A DNA stretch of 64,000 bases from Bacillus sp. NTK071 (GTDB taxonomy: Bacteria; Bacillota; Bacilli; Bacillales; Guptibacillaceae), in the NCBI RefSeq assembly GCF_017303315.1, contig NZ_JAFKOI010000001.1, positions 682,001 to 746,000 on the forward strand. The letters are read 5' to 3'. The notes beneath the pieces were generated by a model. It saw nothing but the letters and a program-made list of their open reading frames with translations, was not told where the DNA came from and made no database searches. The position numbers were made by a program, and so were the translations under genes. Within the stretch, counting starts at the first letter, position 1, and each line of letters opens with the position of its first letter. Of the stretch, positions 7,738 through 15,964 are shown one piece after another.

Positions 7738-8328
7738 ATGAGAAACAAGTCTATTTTACTGGTAACTACAATACTTGCATTCACATTCACTCTTACTGCA
7801 TGTTCAGGAAACAACGAAACCATAAGTCAAGAAAATACTGAAACAAATGCAAATACTGAATCGAGTAATGAAAGCAGTATGGATGATATGAACCATTCCG
7901 GTTCTTCTGAAGTACCTCAGAACTTAGAAGATGCTGAAAATCCAACTTATGAAGTGGGAAGCCAGGCGATAATCGAAGCAAACCACATGCAAGGGATGAA
8001 GGGCGCTGAAGCAACGATTAAGGGCGCATATCAAACGACTGCCTACGTTGTGTCGTATACTCCAACAAACGGTGGAGAAAGAGTAGAAAACCATAAGTGG
8101 GTGATTCACGAGGAAATTGAAGAGGCTGGAGATAAAATCCTGGATCCAGGAGCAGAAGTTACAATTAATGCATCACATATGAAAGGAATGGAGGGCGCTA
8201 GCGCTGTAATAGAATCTGCTAACGAAACGACTGTTTATATGATCGATTATATGCCGACCACAGGTGGCGAAAAAGTAACAAATCACAAATGGGTTACAGA
8301 AGATGAATTATCTGCTGAAAAGAGATGA
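7738..8328 (+). CDS. ydhK: YdhK-type lipoprotein (DUF1541 repeats)
   Basis: A 196-residue secreted lipoprotein: signal peptide with lipobox LTAC (Cys22), a Ser/Asn/Glu-rich spacer including a Met/His patch (MDDMNHSG), then two copies of the DUF1541 domain (about 60-118 and 127-187). Each copy has G-A/S-x-I/V-x-x-NHMQGMKGAEA followed by a YxxDY/VSYxPTxGGExVxNHKWV strand pair. The HM-x-GM motifs could bind Cu(I) or Ag(I) through Met and His. Function is not established. The neighbouring copper-storage protein and two-component system suggest metal stress. AAGGAGG precedes the ATG; the promoter carries the shared direct repeat. Confidence 0.85.
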   Translation: MRNKSILLVTTILAFTFTLTACSGNNETISQENTETNANTESSNESSMDDMNHSGSSEVPQNLEDAENPTYEVGSQAIIEANHMQGMKGAEATIKGAYQTTAYVVSYTPTNGGERVENHKWVIHEEIEEAGDKILDPGAEVTINASHMKGMEGASAVIESANETTVYMIDYMPTTGGEKVTNHKWVTEDELSAEKR

Positions 8329-8338
8329 GTAACTCATG

Positions 8339-8366
8339 ATCCGGACTAGATTAGTCCGGATTTTTA
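8339..8366 (+). terminator. Terminator after the YdhK-like gene
   Basis: A perfect 9-bp stem ATCCGGACT / AGTCCGGAT with a 5-nt loop and a T tract. Confidence 0.9.
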
Positions 8367-8410
8367 TATGACCACACTTTCTCTATTAGTTTATAGACCC
8401 ACACTAAATT

Positions 8411-8442
8411 TGCACACTTTCTTCATATTTTTCTGATAAACT
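8411..8442 (+). promoter_or_regulatory. Direct-repeat promoter of the beta-propeller lipoprotein (site 2)
   Basis: TGCACACTTTC and TTCATATTTTT (8411-8432) are 11-bp direct repeats, with a -10-like TAAACT at 8437, again 26 bp from TGCACA. Confidence 0.6.
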
Positions 8443-8484
8443 ATGAGAGGATTTAGCCAAAATAGATGAAAAGGATGAAATGTT

Positions 8485-9468
8485 TTGAAGAAAAAATGGA
8501 TCAGTATTCTTGGTACCTCTGTCTTACTTATTAGTGCAGGTTGCCAGAATGATAAAGAAATAACACCAGATAATAATTCAGAGGTAGTTGAGGTTCAAGA
8601 GGGCGATACAGAACTCATCTCATTAGAAGAGTCTAGCTTATATGAGGAATTCGAAAGCAAGCAAATCGATCACGTACACGGCATTGGATATCCTGGTAAT
8701 CGCAATGAATTGTTAATAGCCACTCACAACGGACCTATTATTTATCAAAATAACTCCTGGTACGAAGCGACTACAAATAATAATGATTATATGGGTTTTA
8801 CTGCGGTATATGATGGATTTTATAGTAGCGGACATCCCGGTGAAGGTTCAGATCTTCCAAATCCCCTTGGATTAATTAAAAGTTCTGATCGAGGTAATAC
8901 GTTAGAAGAGCTCGGTTTCCAGGGAGAATCCGATTTTCACTTTCTGGCAGTTGGATATAACACTCATGCGATATATGCAGTAAATCAACAAAAGAATAGC
9001 AAAATGGATGTTGGTGTTTATTATAGTGAAAATGCAAAAGACTGGGAGAGAGTTCAGCTGAACGGAACGCCTGACAAGGTAGCGGGAATCTTCACACACC
9101 CAAGTGATTCAAACGTGCTGGCCATAACATCTCCCACCGGCTTGTACGTCTCAAGCGATCAAGGTAAGTCATTTAATCGAGTAACAGAAGAAGTTGGTAT
9201 TAGTACGATGGTATTCCTGGAAGATAAACTCCTTTATGCGAAACAAGATACTAACAAACAACTCGTTCTTCAGGATTTAAGCAATGGAGAGCAAAAAGAA
9301 ATTTCAATGCCCAATGAGGAATTAAAAACAATTGATTATATCACCGTCAACCCTCAAAATGAGCAAGAGATTGTATTCCATACTAAAGAAGAATCGATTT
9401 ACCAAACTACAGATTCTGGAGAAACATGGGAAACACTTGTGAAACAGGGGAAAGTTGTAAATAAATAA
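8485..9468 (+). CDS. F510_1955-type lipoprotein with BNR/sortilin-like beta-propeller
   Basis: A 327-residue protein translated from a TTG (8485) after AAGGATG. The signal peptide ends in lipobox SAGC (Cys19). The mature part opens with DHVHGIGYPGNRNELLIATHNGPI, the hallmark of proteins named F510_1955 family glycosylhydrolase. It continues with repeated Asp-box-like turns (KSSDRGNT, YSENAKDWERV, SSDQGKSFNRV, TTDSGETWETL), each closing a propeller blade. No glycosidase active site is evident, so a binding or assembly role at the membrane is as likely as hydrolysis. It shares its promoter motif with the YdhK-like gene and the two-component operon. Confidence 0.78.
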   Translation: MKKKWISILGTSVLLISAGCQNDKEITPDNNSEVVEVQEGDTELISLEESSLYEEFESKQIDHVHGIGYPGNRNELLIATHNGPIIYQNNSWYEATTNNNDYMGFTAVYDGFYSSGHPGEGSDLPNPLGLIKSSDRGNTLEELGFQGESDFHFLAVGYNTHAIYAVNQQKNSKMDVGVYYSENAKDWERVQLNGTPDKVAGIFTHPSDSNVLAITSPTGLYVSSDQGKSFNRVTEEVGISTMVFLEDKLLYAKQDTNKQLVLQDLSNGEQKEISMPNEELKTIDYITVNPQNEQEIVFHTKEESIYQTTDSGETWETLVKQGKVVNK

Positions 9469-9637
9469 GACATTCCCTACTTTCTGTTCAAACATTTACA
9501 TATACCCATTAAGTTTCTAGAAACTGTGCATAAACCATGAAATTTAAAATTTTTCCTACTTTTTTTATTTTTGGGTTTAAATTCCTCATAATAGGCAAAT
9601 ATTACCCTGTAACCAACTTACAAGGAGGAATTTGATT

Positions 9638-9967
9638 ATGTCACATGAGAAATACGGTTCTGTTATTGAGACGCTACATGAATGTATGACAGCTTGTAAC
9701 CACTGCTATGATTCTTGTTTAAAAGAAGACGATGTTAAGATGATGGCCGATTGTATCCGCCTTGATAGGGAATGTGCGGACATTTGTGGGTATCTTGAAC
9801 AAGCCTTAGTTAGAGGAACTCCGTTTGCCTCAGAGCTCGCGAAAGTATGTGCTACGATTTGTGAAGCCTGTGGAAACGAATGTAAAAAACATGATCACAA
9901 ACATTGTCAGGATTGTGCTGACGCTTGCTTTAAATGTGCAGAAGAATGTAAGAAGTTAGCTTCATAA
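9638..9967 (+). CDS. Four-helix-bundle copper-storage protein (Csp / DUF326, YhjQ-like)
   Basis: A 109-residue cytosolic protein with 16 Cys, most of them in CxxxC spacing along four predicted helices (HECMTACNHCYDSC, CIRLDRECADIC, CATICEACGNEC, CQDCADACFKCAEEC). This is the pattern of bacterial Csp3-type proteins, whose Cys line the inside of a four-helix bundle and hold many Cu(I) ions. A His-rich loop (KKHDHKHC) sits at the mouth. There is no signal peptide, so it acts in the cytoplasm. I start at ATG 9638, nine bases after AAGGAGG; the TTG at 9632 is too close. I do not see the shared direct repeat in its promoter. Confidence 0.88.
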   Translation: MSHEKYGSVIETLHECMTACNHCYDSCLKEDDVKMMADCIRLDRECADICGYLEQALVRGTPFASELAKVCATICEACGNECKKHDHKHCQDCADACFKCAEECKKLAS

Positions 9968-9985
9968 ATTAAGAACATAGTCATT

Positions 9986-10016
9986 AAGCCTGCTTTTAAC
10001 AAAGCAGGCTTATTTT
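9986..10016 (+). terminator. Terminator after the copper-storage gene
   Basis: A perfect stem AAGCCTGCTTT / AAAGCAGGCTT with a 4-nt loop, followed by T-rich sequence. Confidence 0.85.
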
Positions 10017-10063
10017 AATGGGAGAGTTCTTATTCAGCTAGAATTATAACGGATAGGACAAGG

Positions 10064-10095
10064 TGCACAATTTCTCGATATAATACTGATAAGCT
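10064..10095 (+). promoter_or_regulatory. Direct-repeat promoter of the two-component operon (site 3)
   Basis: TGCACAATTTC (10064) followed by the weaker half-site TCGATATAATA, then GATAAGCT with a -10-like TAAGCT at 10090, 26 bp from TGCACA as at the two upstream sites. This suggests autoregulation. Confidence 0.55.
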
Positions 10096-10118
10096 AGCTA
10101 TTGAAAAAGGAGATCTAC

Positions 10119-11504
10119 ATGGCATTTAAAAGAAAAAATAAATTAGCTACAAAATTAGGACTGATGTTTCTCATAAGTATCTTACTTCTTGAAGGAATAC
10201 TATTTGTTGTGTTGTACTTCGGATTTCTAAACGAGCGAATTATGGCCGAAACCGATGCTTTACTAGCTCGTGGAAACAGTCATAGGGATGTTCTAGAGAA
10301 ACATTTCGATTCGGAAACAAGAGACCATGTTGCCCTAATGGAATCAGAAGCTGATACGCAAGTGGTGATTACAGACAATAAGAAGAACATTCTTGTTCAT
10401 TCAAATGAAGTGACACCTCCCATTAAAAAAATGATCCAATCTTCAAACTCCCTTCCTGTTGATGGGGCCGTTATTGAAGGAGATTGGGTGAGAGAACCGA
10501 ATGTTACGTCCGGTTCACCTATAATAATTAATGATGAATTAGTCGGATATGTTTATATGGTGCTTGATACACAGGGGATTAGAGATGTACGTGATCATTT
10601 AACTGCTCAGTTCTTAATCATTAGTGGACTTGCTTTATTCCTGACAATCATCACCATTATTTATCTATCGAGAATTATCATTCGTCCATTAATCCATATG
10701 AAAGAAGCCACCAAAAAAATGAGCGCAGGTGAACATGATGTTTCTTTAAAAGTGGATCGAAACGATGAATTAGGAGAATTAGCAAAAGCCATTCAAAGTT
10801 TGTCAGATGATTTACTCCGTTTGAAAAACGATCGCAGTGACTTTCTTGCTAGCATCGCTCATGAACTGAGAACACCCTTAACCTACCTTAGCGGATATGC
10901 CGACATTGCGCAGAGAGATAACCTGTCTTCCGAAGAAAGACAATACTACCTTTCCATTATTAAGGAAGAATCAGGGAACTTAACCTCCCTTGTAAGAGAC
11001 TTATTCAACATGGCAAAGATGGATCAAAAAGGGTTTGTTATTGACAAAGAAGAAATTGAATTATGTAGATTAATGCAACAGGTTAATGAGAAAGTAAAGC
11101 CAGCTTTTGATAGCAAAGGAATACATCTCTTAATATCTTGCCAGAGAAAGATCCTGGTTTCATTGGATCCAGGTCGGTTCTCTCAAGTTCTCCTCAATCT
11201 CCTTGATAATGCCTTACATTATTCAAAAGAAGGAGATACCGTTCTTGTTGAAGCTTCTTTAAACCATTCTAAAGTAGAAGTGAATGTGATCGATGAAGGA
11301 GAAGGGATACCTGATAAAGACCTCCCTTATATATTTGATCGACTTTATCGAGTGGATAAATCCCGCTCTCGAAAATATGGCGGGTCAGGTCTCGGCCTTG
11401 CGATTGCTAAGGAAATTATTGAAAAGCATGGAGGAAGCATTTCAGCGTTAAGTAAAGAAGGTAAAGGAACAACCATGAAAATAGTCATACCAGGAGATGA
11501 TTAA
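10119..11504 (+). CDS. Sensor histidine kinase (HAMP, HisKA, HATPase_c)
   Basis: A 461-residue membrane kinase. Two membrane helices (about 11-35 and 163-184) flank an extracytoplasmic domain of about 130 residues. HAMP (about 185-238) follows. HisKA carries the phospho-accepting His248 in FLASIAHELRTPLTY. The ATPase domain shows the N box (LLNLLDNALHYS), G1 (DEGEGIPDKD), F box (IFDRLYRVDKSRSR) and G2 (GGSGLGLAI). ATG 10119 has GGAGAT nine bases upstream; the TTG at 10101 overlaps that signal. The kinase precedes its regulator and abuts it (TAA-ATG), the reverse of the common Bacillus order. The ligand is unknown. The surrounding YdhK and copper-storage genes hint at metal or envelope stress. 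Confidence 0.9.
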   Translation: MAFKRKNKLATKLGLMFLISILLLEGILFVVLYFGFLNERIMAETDALLARGNSHRDVLEKHFDSETRDHVALMESEADTQVVITDNKKNILVHSNEVTPPIKKMIQSSNSLPVDGAVIEGDWVREPNVTSGSPIIINDELVGYVYMVLDTQGIRDVRDHLTAQFLIISGLALFLTIITIIYLSRIIIRPLIHMKEATKKMSAGEHDVSLKVDRNDELGELAKAIQSLSDDLLRLKNDRSDFLASIAHELRTPLTYLSGYADIAQRDNLSSEERQYYLSIIKEESGNLTSLVRDLFNMAKMDQKGFVIDKEEIELCRLMQQVNEKVKPAFDSKGIHLLISCQRKILVSLDPGRFSQVLLNLLDNALHYSKEGDTVLVEASLNHSKVEVNVIDEGEGIPDKDLPYIFDRLYRVDKSRSRKYGGSGLGLAIAKEIIEKHGGSISALSKEGKGTTMKIVIPGDD

Positions 11505-12179
11505 ATGCAGCGTGTGTTAATTGTTGATGACGAAGAGCGGATGGTAGAGTTAATCTCCCTCTATTTAAAACCACAGGGGAATACGATCTACAAGGCTTAC
11601 ACTGGAAAAGAAGCTCTTGAGATCCTACAGGAAAATAAAATTGATCTTGTGTTATTAGATGTGATGATGCCTGACATGGATGGATGGGTTACCTGTCAGG
11701 AGATACGTAAGGTTTCGAATATACCTATTATCATGCTTACCGCTCGAGAACAGTCTGAAGACATAGTGAAGGGATTGAAAATAGGAGCGGATGATTATAT
11801 TACGAAGCCGTTTGATGAACAGGTTCTCCTTGCCCGAATCGAAGCTGTGACTCGACGTATACAGCAAGAAGATGCGAACCAAGTGTTTATCAAGGGGCTG
11901 ATATGGGATATGGATAAACATCTTGTCAAATTTAAGGGAAATAAGATCTCAATGACACCAATGGAGTTCAAGCTTCTCGGCCTCTTTTTGAAAAATCCTG
12001 AAAAAGTATTTAGCAGAGAGCACCTTATCCAATTAATATGGGGATTTGAGTCCAATACGGAAGGCAGAACCATAGATTCACATATTCGGAATTTGCGAGA
12101 AAAATGTAGACAAGCCGGATTTCTTATCGATAACTACTTAAAAACCATCTGGGGTGTAGGATATAAATGGAAAAAATAA
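11505..12179 (+). CDS. OmpR/PhoB-family response regulator
   Basis: A 224-residue regulator. The receiver domain has the acidic pair in LIVDDEE, phospho-acceptor Asp52 in LVLLDVMMPDMDG, Thr in MLTARE (about 79) and Lys in YITKPFDE (about 101). The C-terminal winged helix (about 128-222) has MTPMEFKLLGLF, SREHLIQLIWGF and the recognition helix RTIDSHIRNLREKCR. It starts directly after the kinase stop codon with GGAGATGATTAA as ribosome site, so the two are co-translated. OmpR-type regulators bind tandem 11-bp repeats, as found at 7649, 8411 and 10064. Confidence 0.92.
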   Translation: MQRVLIVDDEERMVELISLYLKPQGNTIYKAYTGKEALEILQENKIDLVLLDVMMPDMDGWVTCQEIRKVSNIPIIMLTAREQSEDIVKGLKIGADDYITKPFDEQVLLARIEAVTRRIQQEDANQVFIKGLIWDMDKHLVKFKGNKISMTPMEFKLLGLFLKNPEKVFSREHLIQLIWGFESNTEGRTIDSHIRNLREKCRQAGFLIDNYLKTIWGVGYKWKK

Positions 12180-12413
12180 ACATCATACGTATTAAAAAAA
12201 TGACTGCCTTTATGTGTCTCTTACCTTCACAGCAAGCATGTTAGCGGCTTGTGCGGGTAATGGGAATGAGATGGTTAACAACCTGAAGATTTTAATTATG
12301 CACCGACTCGCTACAACGATGAGAATATTGATATGGATAACAATCGAGGAAGAGATATCGACACTGATCCTCGCGATATAAAAGATCCTAATGAGCCTGA
12401 TACACCGCCTTAA
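12167..12413 (+). pseudogene. Small lipoprotein gene broken by two frameshifts
   Basis: ATG 12167 overlaps the end of the response regulator by 13 nt, six bases after AGGA, and reads MEKINIIRIKKMTAFMCLL. The sequence then continues sensibly only after a -1 shift near 12219, with TFTASMLAACAGNGNE (lipobox LAAC). A second -1 shift near 12284 gives EDFNYAPTRYNDENIDMDNN, RGRDIDTDPRDIKDPNEP and DTPP, then TAA. Restoring one base at each point gives a lipoprotein of about 80 residues with an acidic Asp/Pro-rich tail. It would be the third gene of the two-component operon. Two losses make genuine decay likely, but sequencing error cannot be excluded. Confidence 0.55.
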
Positions 12414-12560
12414 TTACTATTCACATTGACTTTATTTTTTACCCATTCAGCATTCAATTCGATTGTGGAAATTAAAGGAGATAGAAAAGGCAGAAGGAAG
12501 CAGTATATTTACTACCGGATTACTTAAACTAACATGTGTTTCTATAGGGGGGAGATACAA

Positions 12561-12602
12561 GTGTTTAAATTCGCATCAAAGGAAGTGAATTTTCGTGAAT
12601 AA
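12561..12602 (+). CDS. Possible 13-codon upstream reading frame
   Basis: GTG 12561 follows a very strong GGGGGGAG ribosome site and encodes VFKFASKEVNFRE. Its stop codon overlaps the GTG start of the next gene (12595) in another frame, an arrangement that allows translational coupling. No similarity is recognised; it may be chance. Confidence 0.3.
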   Translation: MFKFASKEVNFRE

Positions 12603-12903
12603 GAAAAAGAAGAATCAAGGTAAAGGAAAAACCGCAACAATGATGGCATTAAGCGCATTAGGAGGAGCGGCTGCTTATGGATTGACCAATCGCTTTAGAG
12701 ACGAATATAATGCCCAACAAAATTCTTCCCAAACCATGACTCATGGCAATAAGCACACAATGTCACAGCAGCCTGCACATAATTCTTCAGACAGTGCGTC
12801 GAAACAATCATTCACAGACATGACCAACGCAGCAAAAGGTATGGGTATAGACAACAGTGCGATTGAAGAATTTACGAATGCGATTAAGGATGATTTGAAA
12901 TAG
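12595..12903 (+). CDS. Small hypothetical protein
   Basis: A 102-residue protein starting with GTG 12595 after GGAAGTGAATTTTC. A Lys-rich start (MNKKKKNQGKGK) is followed by a short hydrophobic stretch (MMALSALGGAAAYGL) that may be a membrane or peripheral helix. Then comes a Gln/Ser/Asn/His-rich linker and a C-terminal amphipathic helix (NSAIEEFTNAIKDDL). There is no lipobox. I do not recognise the family. A terminator follows, so it is mono- or bicistronic with the short frame before it. Confidence 0.6.
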   Translation: MNKKKKNQGKGKTATMMALSALGGAAAYGLTNRFRDEYNAQQNSSQTMTHGNKHTMSQQPAHNSSDSASKQSFTDMTNAAKGMGIDNSAIEEFTNAIKDDLK

Positions 12904-12980
12904 GTTGATACTTTACATGGGATGAATGAGAATATAAGCAAAAGAAGCAGATGAATGCGTCGCTTAATTTCATTATTAAA

Positions 12981-13021
12981 CAAACTCACAGAACATTCCA
13001 GTACTGTGAGTTTGAATTTTT
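12981..13021 (+). terminator. Terminator after the small hypothetical gene
   Basis: A perfect 11-bp stem CAAACTCACAG / CTGTGAGTTTG with a 12-nt loop, followed by AATTTTTA. Confidence 0.7.
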
Positions 13022-13142
13022 ATTTGTAAAAATGAAAGAGAGGAATATATGTATTGATCAATATAAAGATATTTAGTCGTTAAATCATTAATTTTTATCT
13101 TAGTTAACATAATACTTATTATAGGAAGTCAATCTCAAAACT

Positions 13143-13198
<56 letters not shown>

Positions 13199-13200
<2 letters not shown>

Positions 13201-13696
13201 ACTTTATATCAAGAATGCGTTCCAAATCATTTATTTTATCATAACTGCTTACTAAGTATGTTGAGAACGTTTTGTTATCATTATCATTCCTGGATATGAT
13301 GACTGTATCCTGATCTATATTCACTCTAAGTTCTTTGCCGGTTTTTAAGTAAATAATTAAATCAGCATCATCAACTTGAACTCTGTGATTTGGTAATTGA
13401 GTTATTTCATTTTGGTCAAGATCATTTAACCAATTCACAAGGATTGACTCATCTTCAGTTGATGTTATCGGCTGGTTTTGACCTTCGCCATTTCTATGTA
13501 CTTGTATTTCATAGATGTTCTGTTCATCGATTTCCTTATGCAAGCTGCTCTCGAGACTTATAGCGCTTGCAGTATGCTTATATTTGTCGTTCTTATAGTT
13601 TATATAAAGTTCGGCTGATTTCAAATAACTAAATGCGAGAACAGAGAAAAGTAGGATGGTTAGAAGTCCTTTGGTTATTTTTTTCAAACAAATCAC
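13199..13696 (-). CDS. Hypothetical membrane-anchored protein
   Basis: A 165-residue protein starting with GTG 13696 six bases after AAAGG. One N-terminal hydrophobic helix (about 8-26) acts as anchor or uncleaved signal. The rest is a soluble, acidic extracytoplasmic domain with predicted beta strands (VDDADLIIYLKTGKELRVNIDQDTVIIS), similar in style to small YfjD- or DUF-type envelope proteins. No family is recognised. It is transcribed alone and divergently from the next gene. Confidence 0.6.
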
Positions 13697-13980
13697 CCGC
13701 TTTCCTTTTATAGCCTAAGAATCTTTAAATTAATTATAGATTAATCCTTCCTATCATAACAAAATTTCTGTTTTTTTCCTTTAATTATGTAACTTTTTTT
13801 ATAATTTCCTTGTTTAGTTATATACGTAGTACCAATGATTCCTTTTTATCGTTTTGTGCCAAGTATGTCCTTATTTTAAAGGTGTATTTAGCTAAATAGC
13901 GAATTAAAGATAATAGTAGAACACTTTTCGAAATGACAATTCCCTAGTCGATGTATCTTATAAATGAAGGAGATTAAGCA

Positions 13981-14526
13981 ATGCCGTTTTTTATAGGGAT
14001 CCTCCCTCCACTACTCATTACAAATGAAATCAGCTCGTTTCGAAAAAGATGGGAATATCAAGAGATTTCTCCTCCACACATAACGATAAAAGCACAAGGT
14101 GGTTTAACTGAAGAAAAAAGTTGGCTTCCAAAAATTGAGAGTGTATGTTATGACTTTCCCGCTTTTGATTTGAAACTAGGTGCACCTGCAACATTTGGTT
14201 CAACGGTATTGTTTAGCAGCGTCCTATCGAAGGAGATCATCACACTCCACCTTCTACTAGTAGATGCTATTAAACCAACACTTGATGAACAAAAAAATTA
14301 TTACGAGGCAACAGATTTCATACCGCATTTAACCATTGCTAAAGGAGAAGGAATTCCAAATGATGACAATTTTCTACAAATGAAAAACGATGCACATGAA
14401 AAATTAGTAGGTTTTGAACCTTTTAAAGTGCATTCAATCCATTTATTTTCTTTAAATGAAAATGAAATCTATAAACCTGTTCTAGAAATACCACTTCGCC
14501 CACCTCATAAGAATGCAATATATTAG
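13981..14526 (+). CDS. 2'-5' RNA ligase / 2H phosphoesterase family protein
   Basis: A 181-residue protein preceded by AAGGAGATTAAGC. It carries the two H-x-T/S motifs that define the 2H phosphoesterase fold: PPHITIK (about residues 37-43) and PHLTIAKGE (about 120-128). The spacing and the pairing HIT/HLT fit YjcG-like 2'-5' RNA ligase family members. These act on 2',5'- or cyclic-phosphate-ended RNA or nucleotides; the substrate here is unknown. It stands alone, ending in a terminator shared with the convergent lyase gene. Confidence 0.8.
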   Translation: MPFFIGILPPLLITNEISSFRKRWEYQEISPPHITIKAQGGLTEEKSWLPKIESVCYDFPAFDLKLGAPATFGSTVLFSSVLSKEIITLHLLLVDAIKPTLDEQKNYYEATDFIPHLTIAKGEGIPNDDNFLQMKNDAHEKLVGFEPFKVHSIHLFSLNENEIYKPVLEIPLRPPHKNAIY

Positions 14527-14542
14527 TTTTATTACAATCAAA

Positions 14543-14584
14543 AACAACGAACGCCCTGGGTTAATCACCAGGGCGTTCGTTGTT
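14543..14584. terminator. Bidirectional terminator
   Basis: A perfect 17-bp stem AACAACGAACGCCCTGG / CCAGGGCGTTCGTTGTT with an 8-nt loop between convergent genes. It overlaps the stop codon of the C-S lyase gene. Confidence 0.9.
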
Positions 14585-15758
14585 ACTTTCGGTTAAGCAT
14601 AGCTTGCTCCAACCGTTCTAAGCCTTCTTGGAGTATTGAGCGAGGACAAGCGATATTCAATCGTTCAAACCCTTTCCCACCTTCACCAAATATATAGCCT
14701 TCATCCAATGCTAGCTTAGCATCCACCTGTATAAATTGCTCTAATTCTTCATAAGACATCGAGAGCTTTCGGAAATCTAACCAGACAAGGTAAGTACCCT
14801 CTGGTTCAATTACATCAATTTCTGGTATACGCTTTGCAATAAATGATTTAAGATAATCAAGATTTCCTTCAAGATATTCTATTAATTGCTCAAGCCACTC
14901 TTCCCCATGAGTATAGGCCGCTTCAATAGCCGTTATCCCAAATGGACTTGGTGCAAATAAACCAAGTTTACCCATGTACGCATTGAATTGCTCCCGCTTC
15001 TCATTATCAGGAATGATAATTGTCGATATTTGCATTCCGGCAAGATTAAACGTTTTGCTAGGCGCAACACAAGTAATCGTATTGGCAGCAATCTTATCAG
15101 ACAGTGTAGAAATTAGCGTATGTTTATTCTCATTAAGAATCAAATCAAAATGAATGTCATCCGACACGATCAATACATCATACGTTAAACAAAGCTCAGC
15201 TAACTTTAACAGCTCTTCTTTTGTCCAAACCCTTCCTACTGGATTGTGTGGGTTACATAGAAGGAACATTGTAACATCTGAATCCTTAAGCTTTAACTCA
15301 AGATCCTCATAATCCATCACATACTTGCCTTCTTCTAATTTAAGCGGATTATCAACTACATGTCGATCGCTCTTTTCTACCATATCACGGAACGGATAAT
15401 AGACAGGTGATTGAATTACCACTTTTTCACCCTTCTTGGTGTATGTATTCACTGCAGCTGAAAGTGCAGGTACAACGCCAGGTGTAAATACAATCCAATC
15501 TCGGTGAATTGACCATTGGTGCCTTCGATCAAGCCAACTCTGAATAGTCATCTTTGTTTCTTCAGTTGGCATAGAGTAGCCATATATACCGTGTTGAATT
15601 CGCTTAGAAAGCGCGTCAATCACAGCTTGCGGAGCTTTAAAGTCCATATCTGCTACCCACATAGGTAGTAAGTTTTCTTTTTCGAATATTGCATCTGTGT
15701 GATCCCATTTTACAGAATGTGTATCATATCGATTAATTCGTTCATCAAAAAGGTTCAT
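14583..15758 (-). CDS. patB: MalY/PatB-type PLP-dependent C-S lyase (cystathionine beta-lyase)
   Basis: A 391-residue fold-type I PLP enzyme. Members cleave cystathionine and related cysteine conjugates to homocysteine or thiols, pyruvate and ammonia; in E. coli MalY also acts on the maltose regulator. Visible features are LPMWVADMDFKAP at the N-terminus, NPHNPVGRVW, DDIHFDLIL (Asp contacting the cofactor) and the Schiff-base Lys in APSKTFNLAGMQ (about residue 232). The C-terminal Arg is in FERLNIACPRS. Length matches B. subtilis PatB. It is transcribed alone; GGAGGCGCAAT precedes the ATG. Confidence 0.88.
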   Translation of the reverse strand: MNLFDERINRYDTHSVKWDHTDAIFEKENLLPMWVADMDFKAPQAVIDALSKRIQHGIYGYSMPTEETKMTIQSWLDRRHQWSIHRDWIVFTPGVVPALSAAVNTYTKKGEKVVIQSPVYYPFRDMVEKSDRHVVDNPLKLEEGKYVMDYEDLELKLKDSDVTMFLLCNPHNPVGRVWTKEELLKLAELCLTYDVLIVSDDIHFDLILNENKHTLISTLSDKIAANTITCVAPSKTFNLAGMQISTIIIPDNEKREQFNAYMGKLGLFAPSPFGITAIEAAYTHGEEWLEQLIEYLEGNLDYLKSFIAKRIPEIDVIEPEGTYLVWLDFRKLSMSYEELEQFIQVDAKLALDEGYIFGEGGKGFERLNIACPRSILQEGLERLEQAMLNRK

Positions 15759-15964
15759 AATTGCGCCTCCATCTTTTTGTTTCCATCTTTACTTTATCAA
15801 AACTCGTCTACTCTGTCAGATCACTTGCCTGACAGAGAACATAGACACTATTAACTAACGAAATTAATGATAGAATGAACCTACTTAAGTAGGCTTACTG
15901 CACTTGTGATTTCTTTCAATTTGTAATAAATCATTAAAATAACTAAAGCGAGGATCGGTTCAAA

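Noticed and set aside
12412-12504. Plus-strand frame ending in EIKGDRKGRRKQYIYYRIT, looking like the C-terminus of a dehydrogenase.
   Set aside because: Too short, no start codon or ribosome site, and the resemblance is only an impression.
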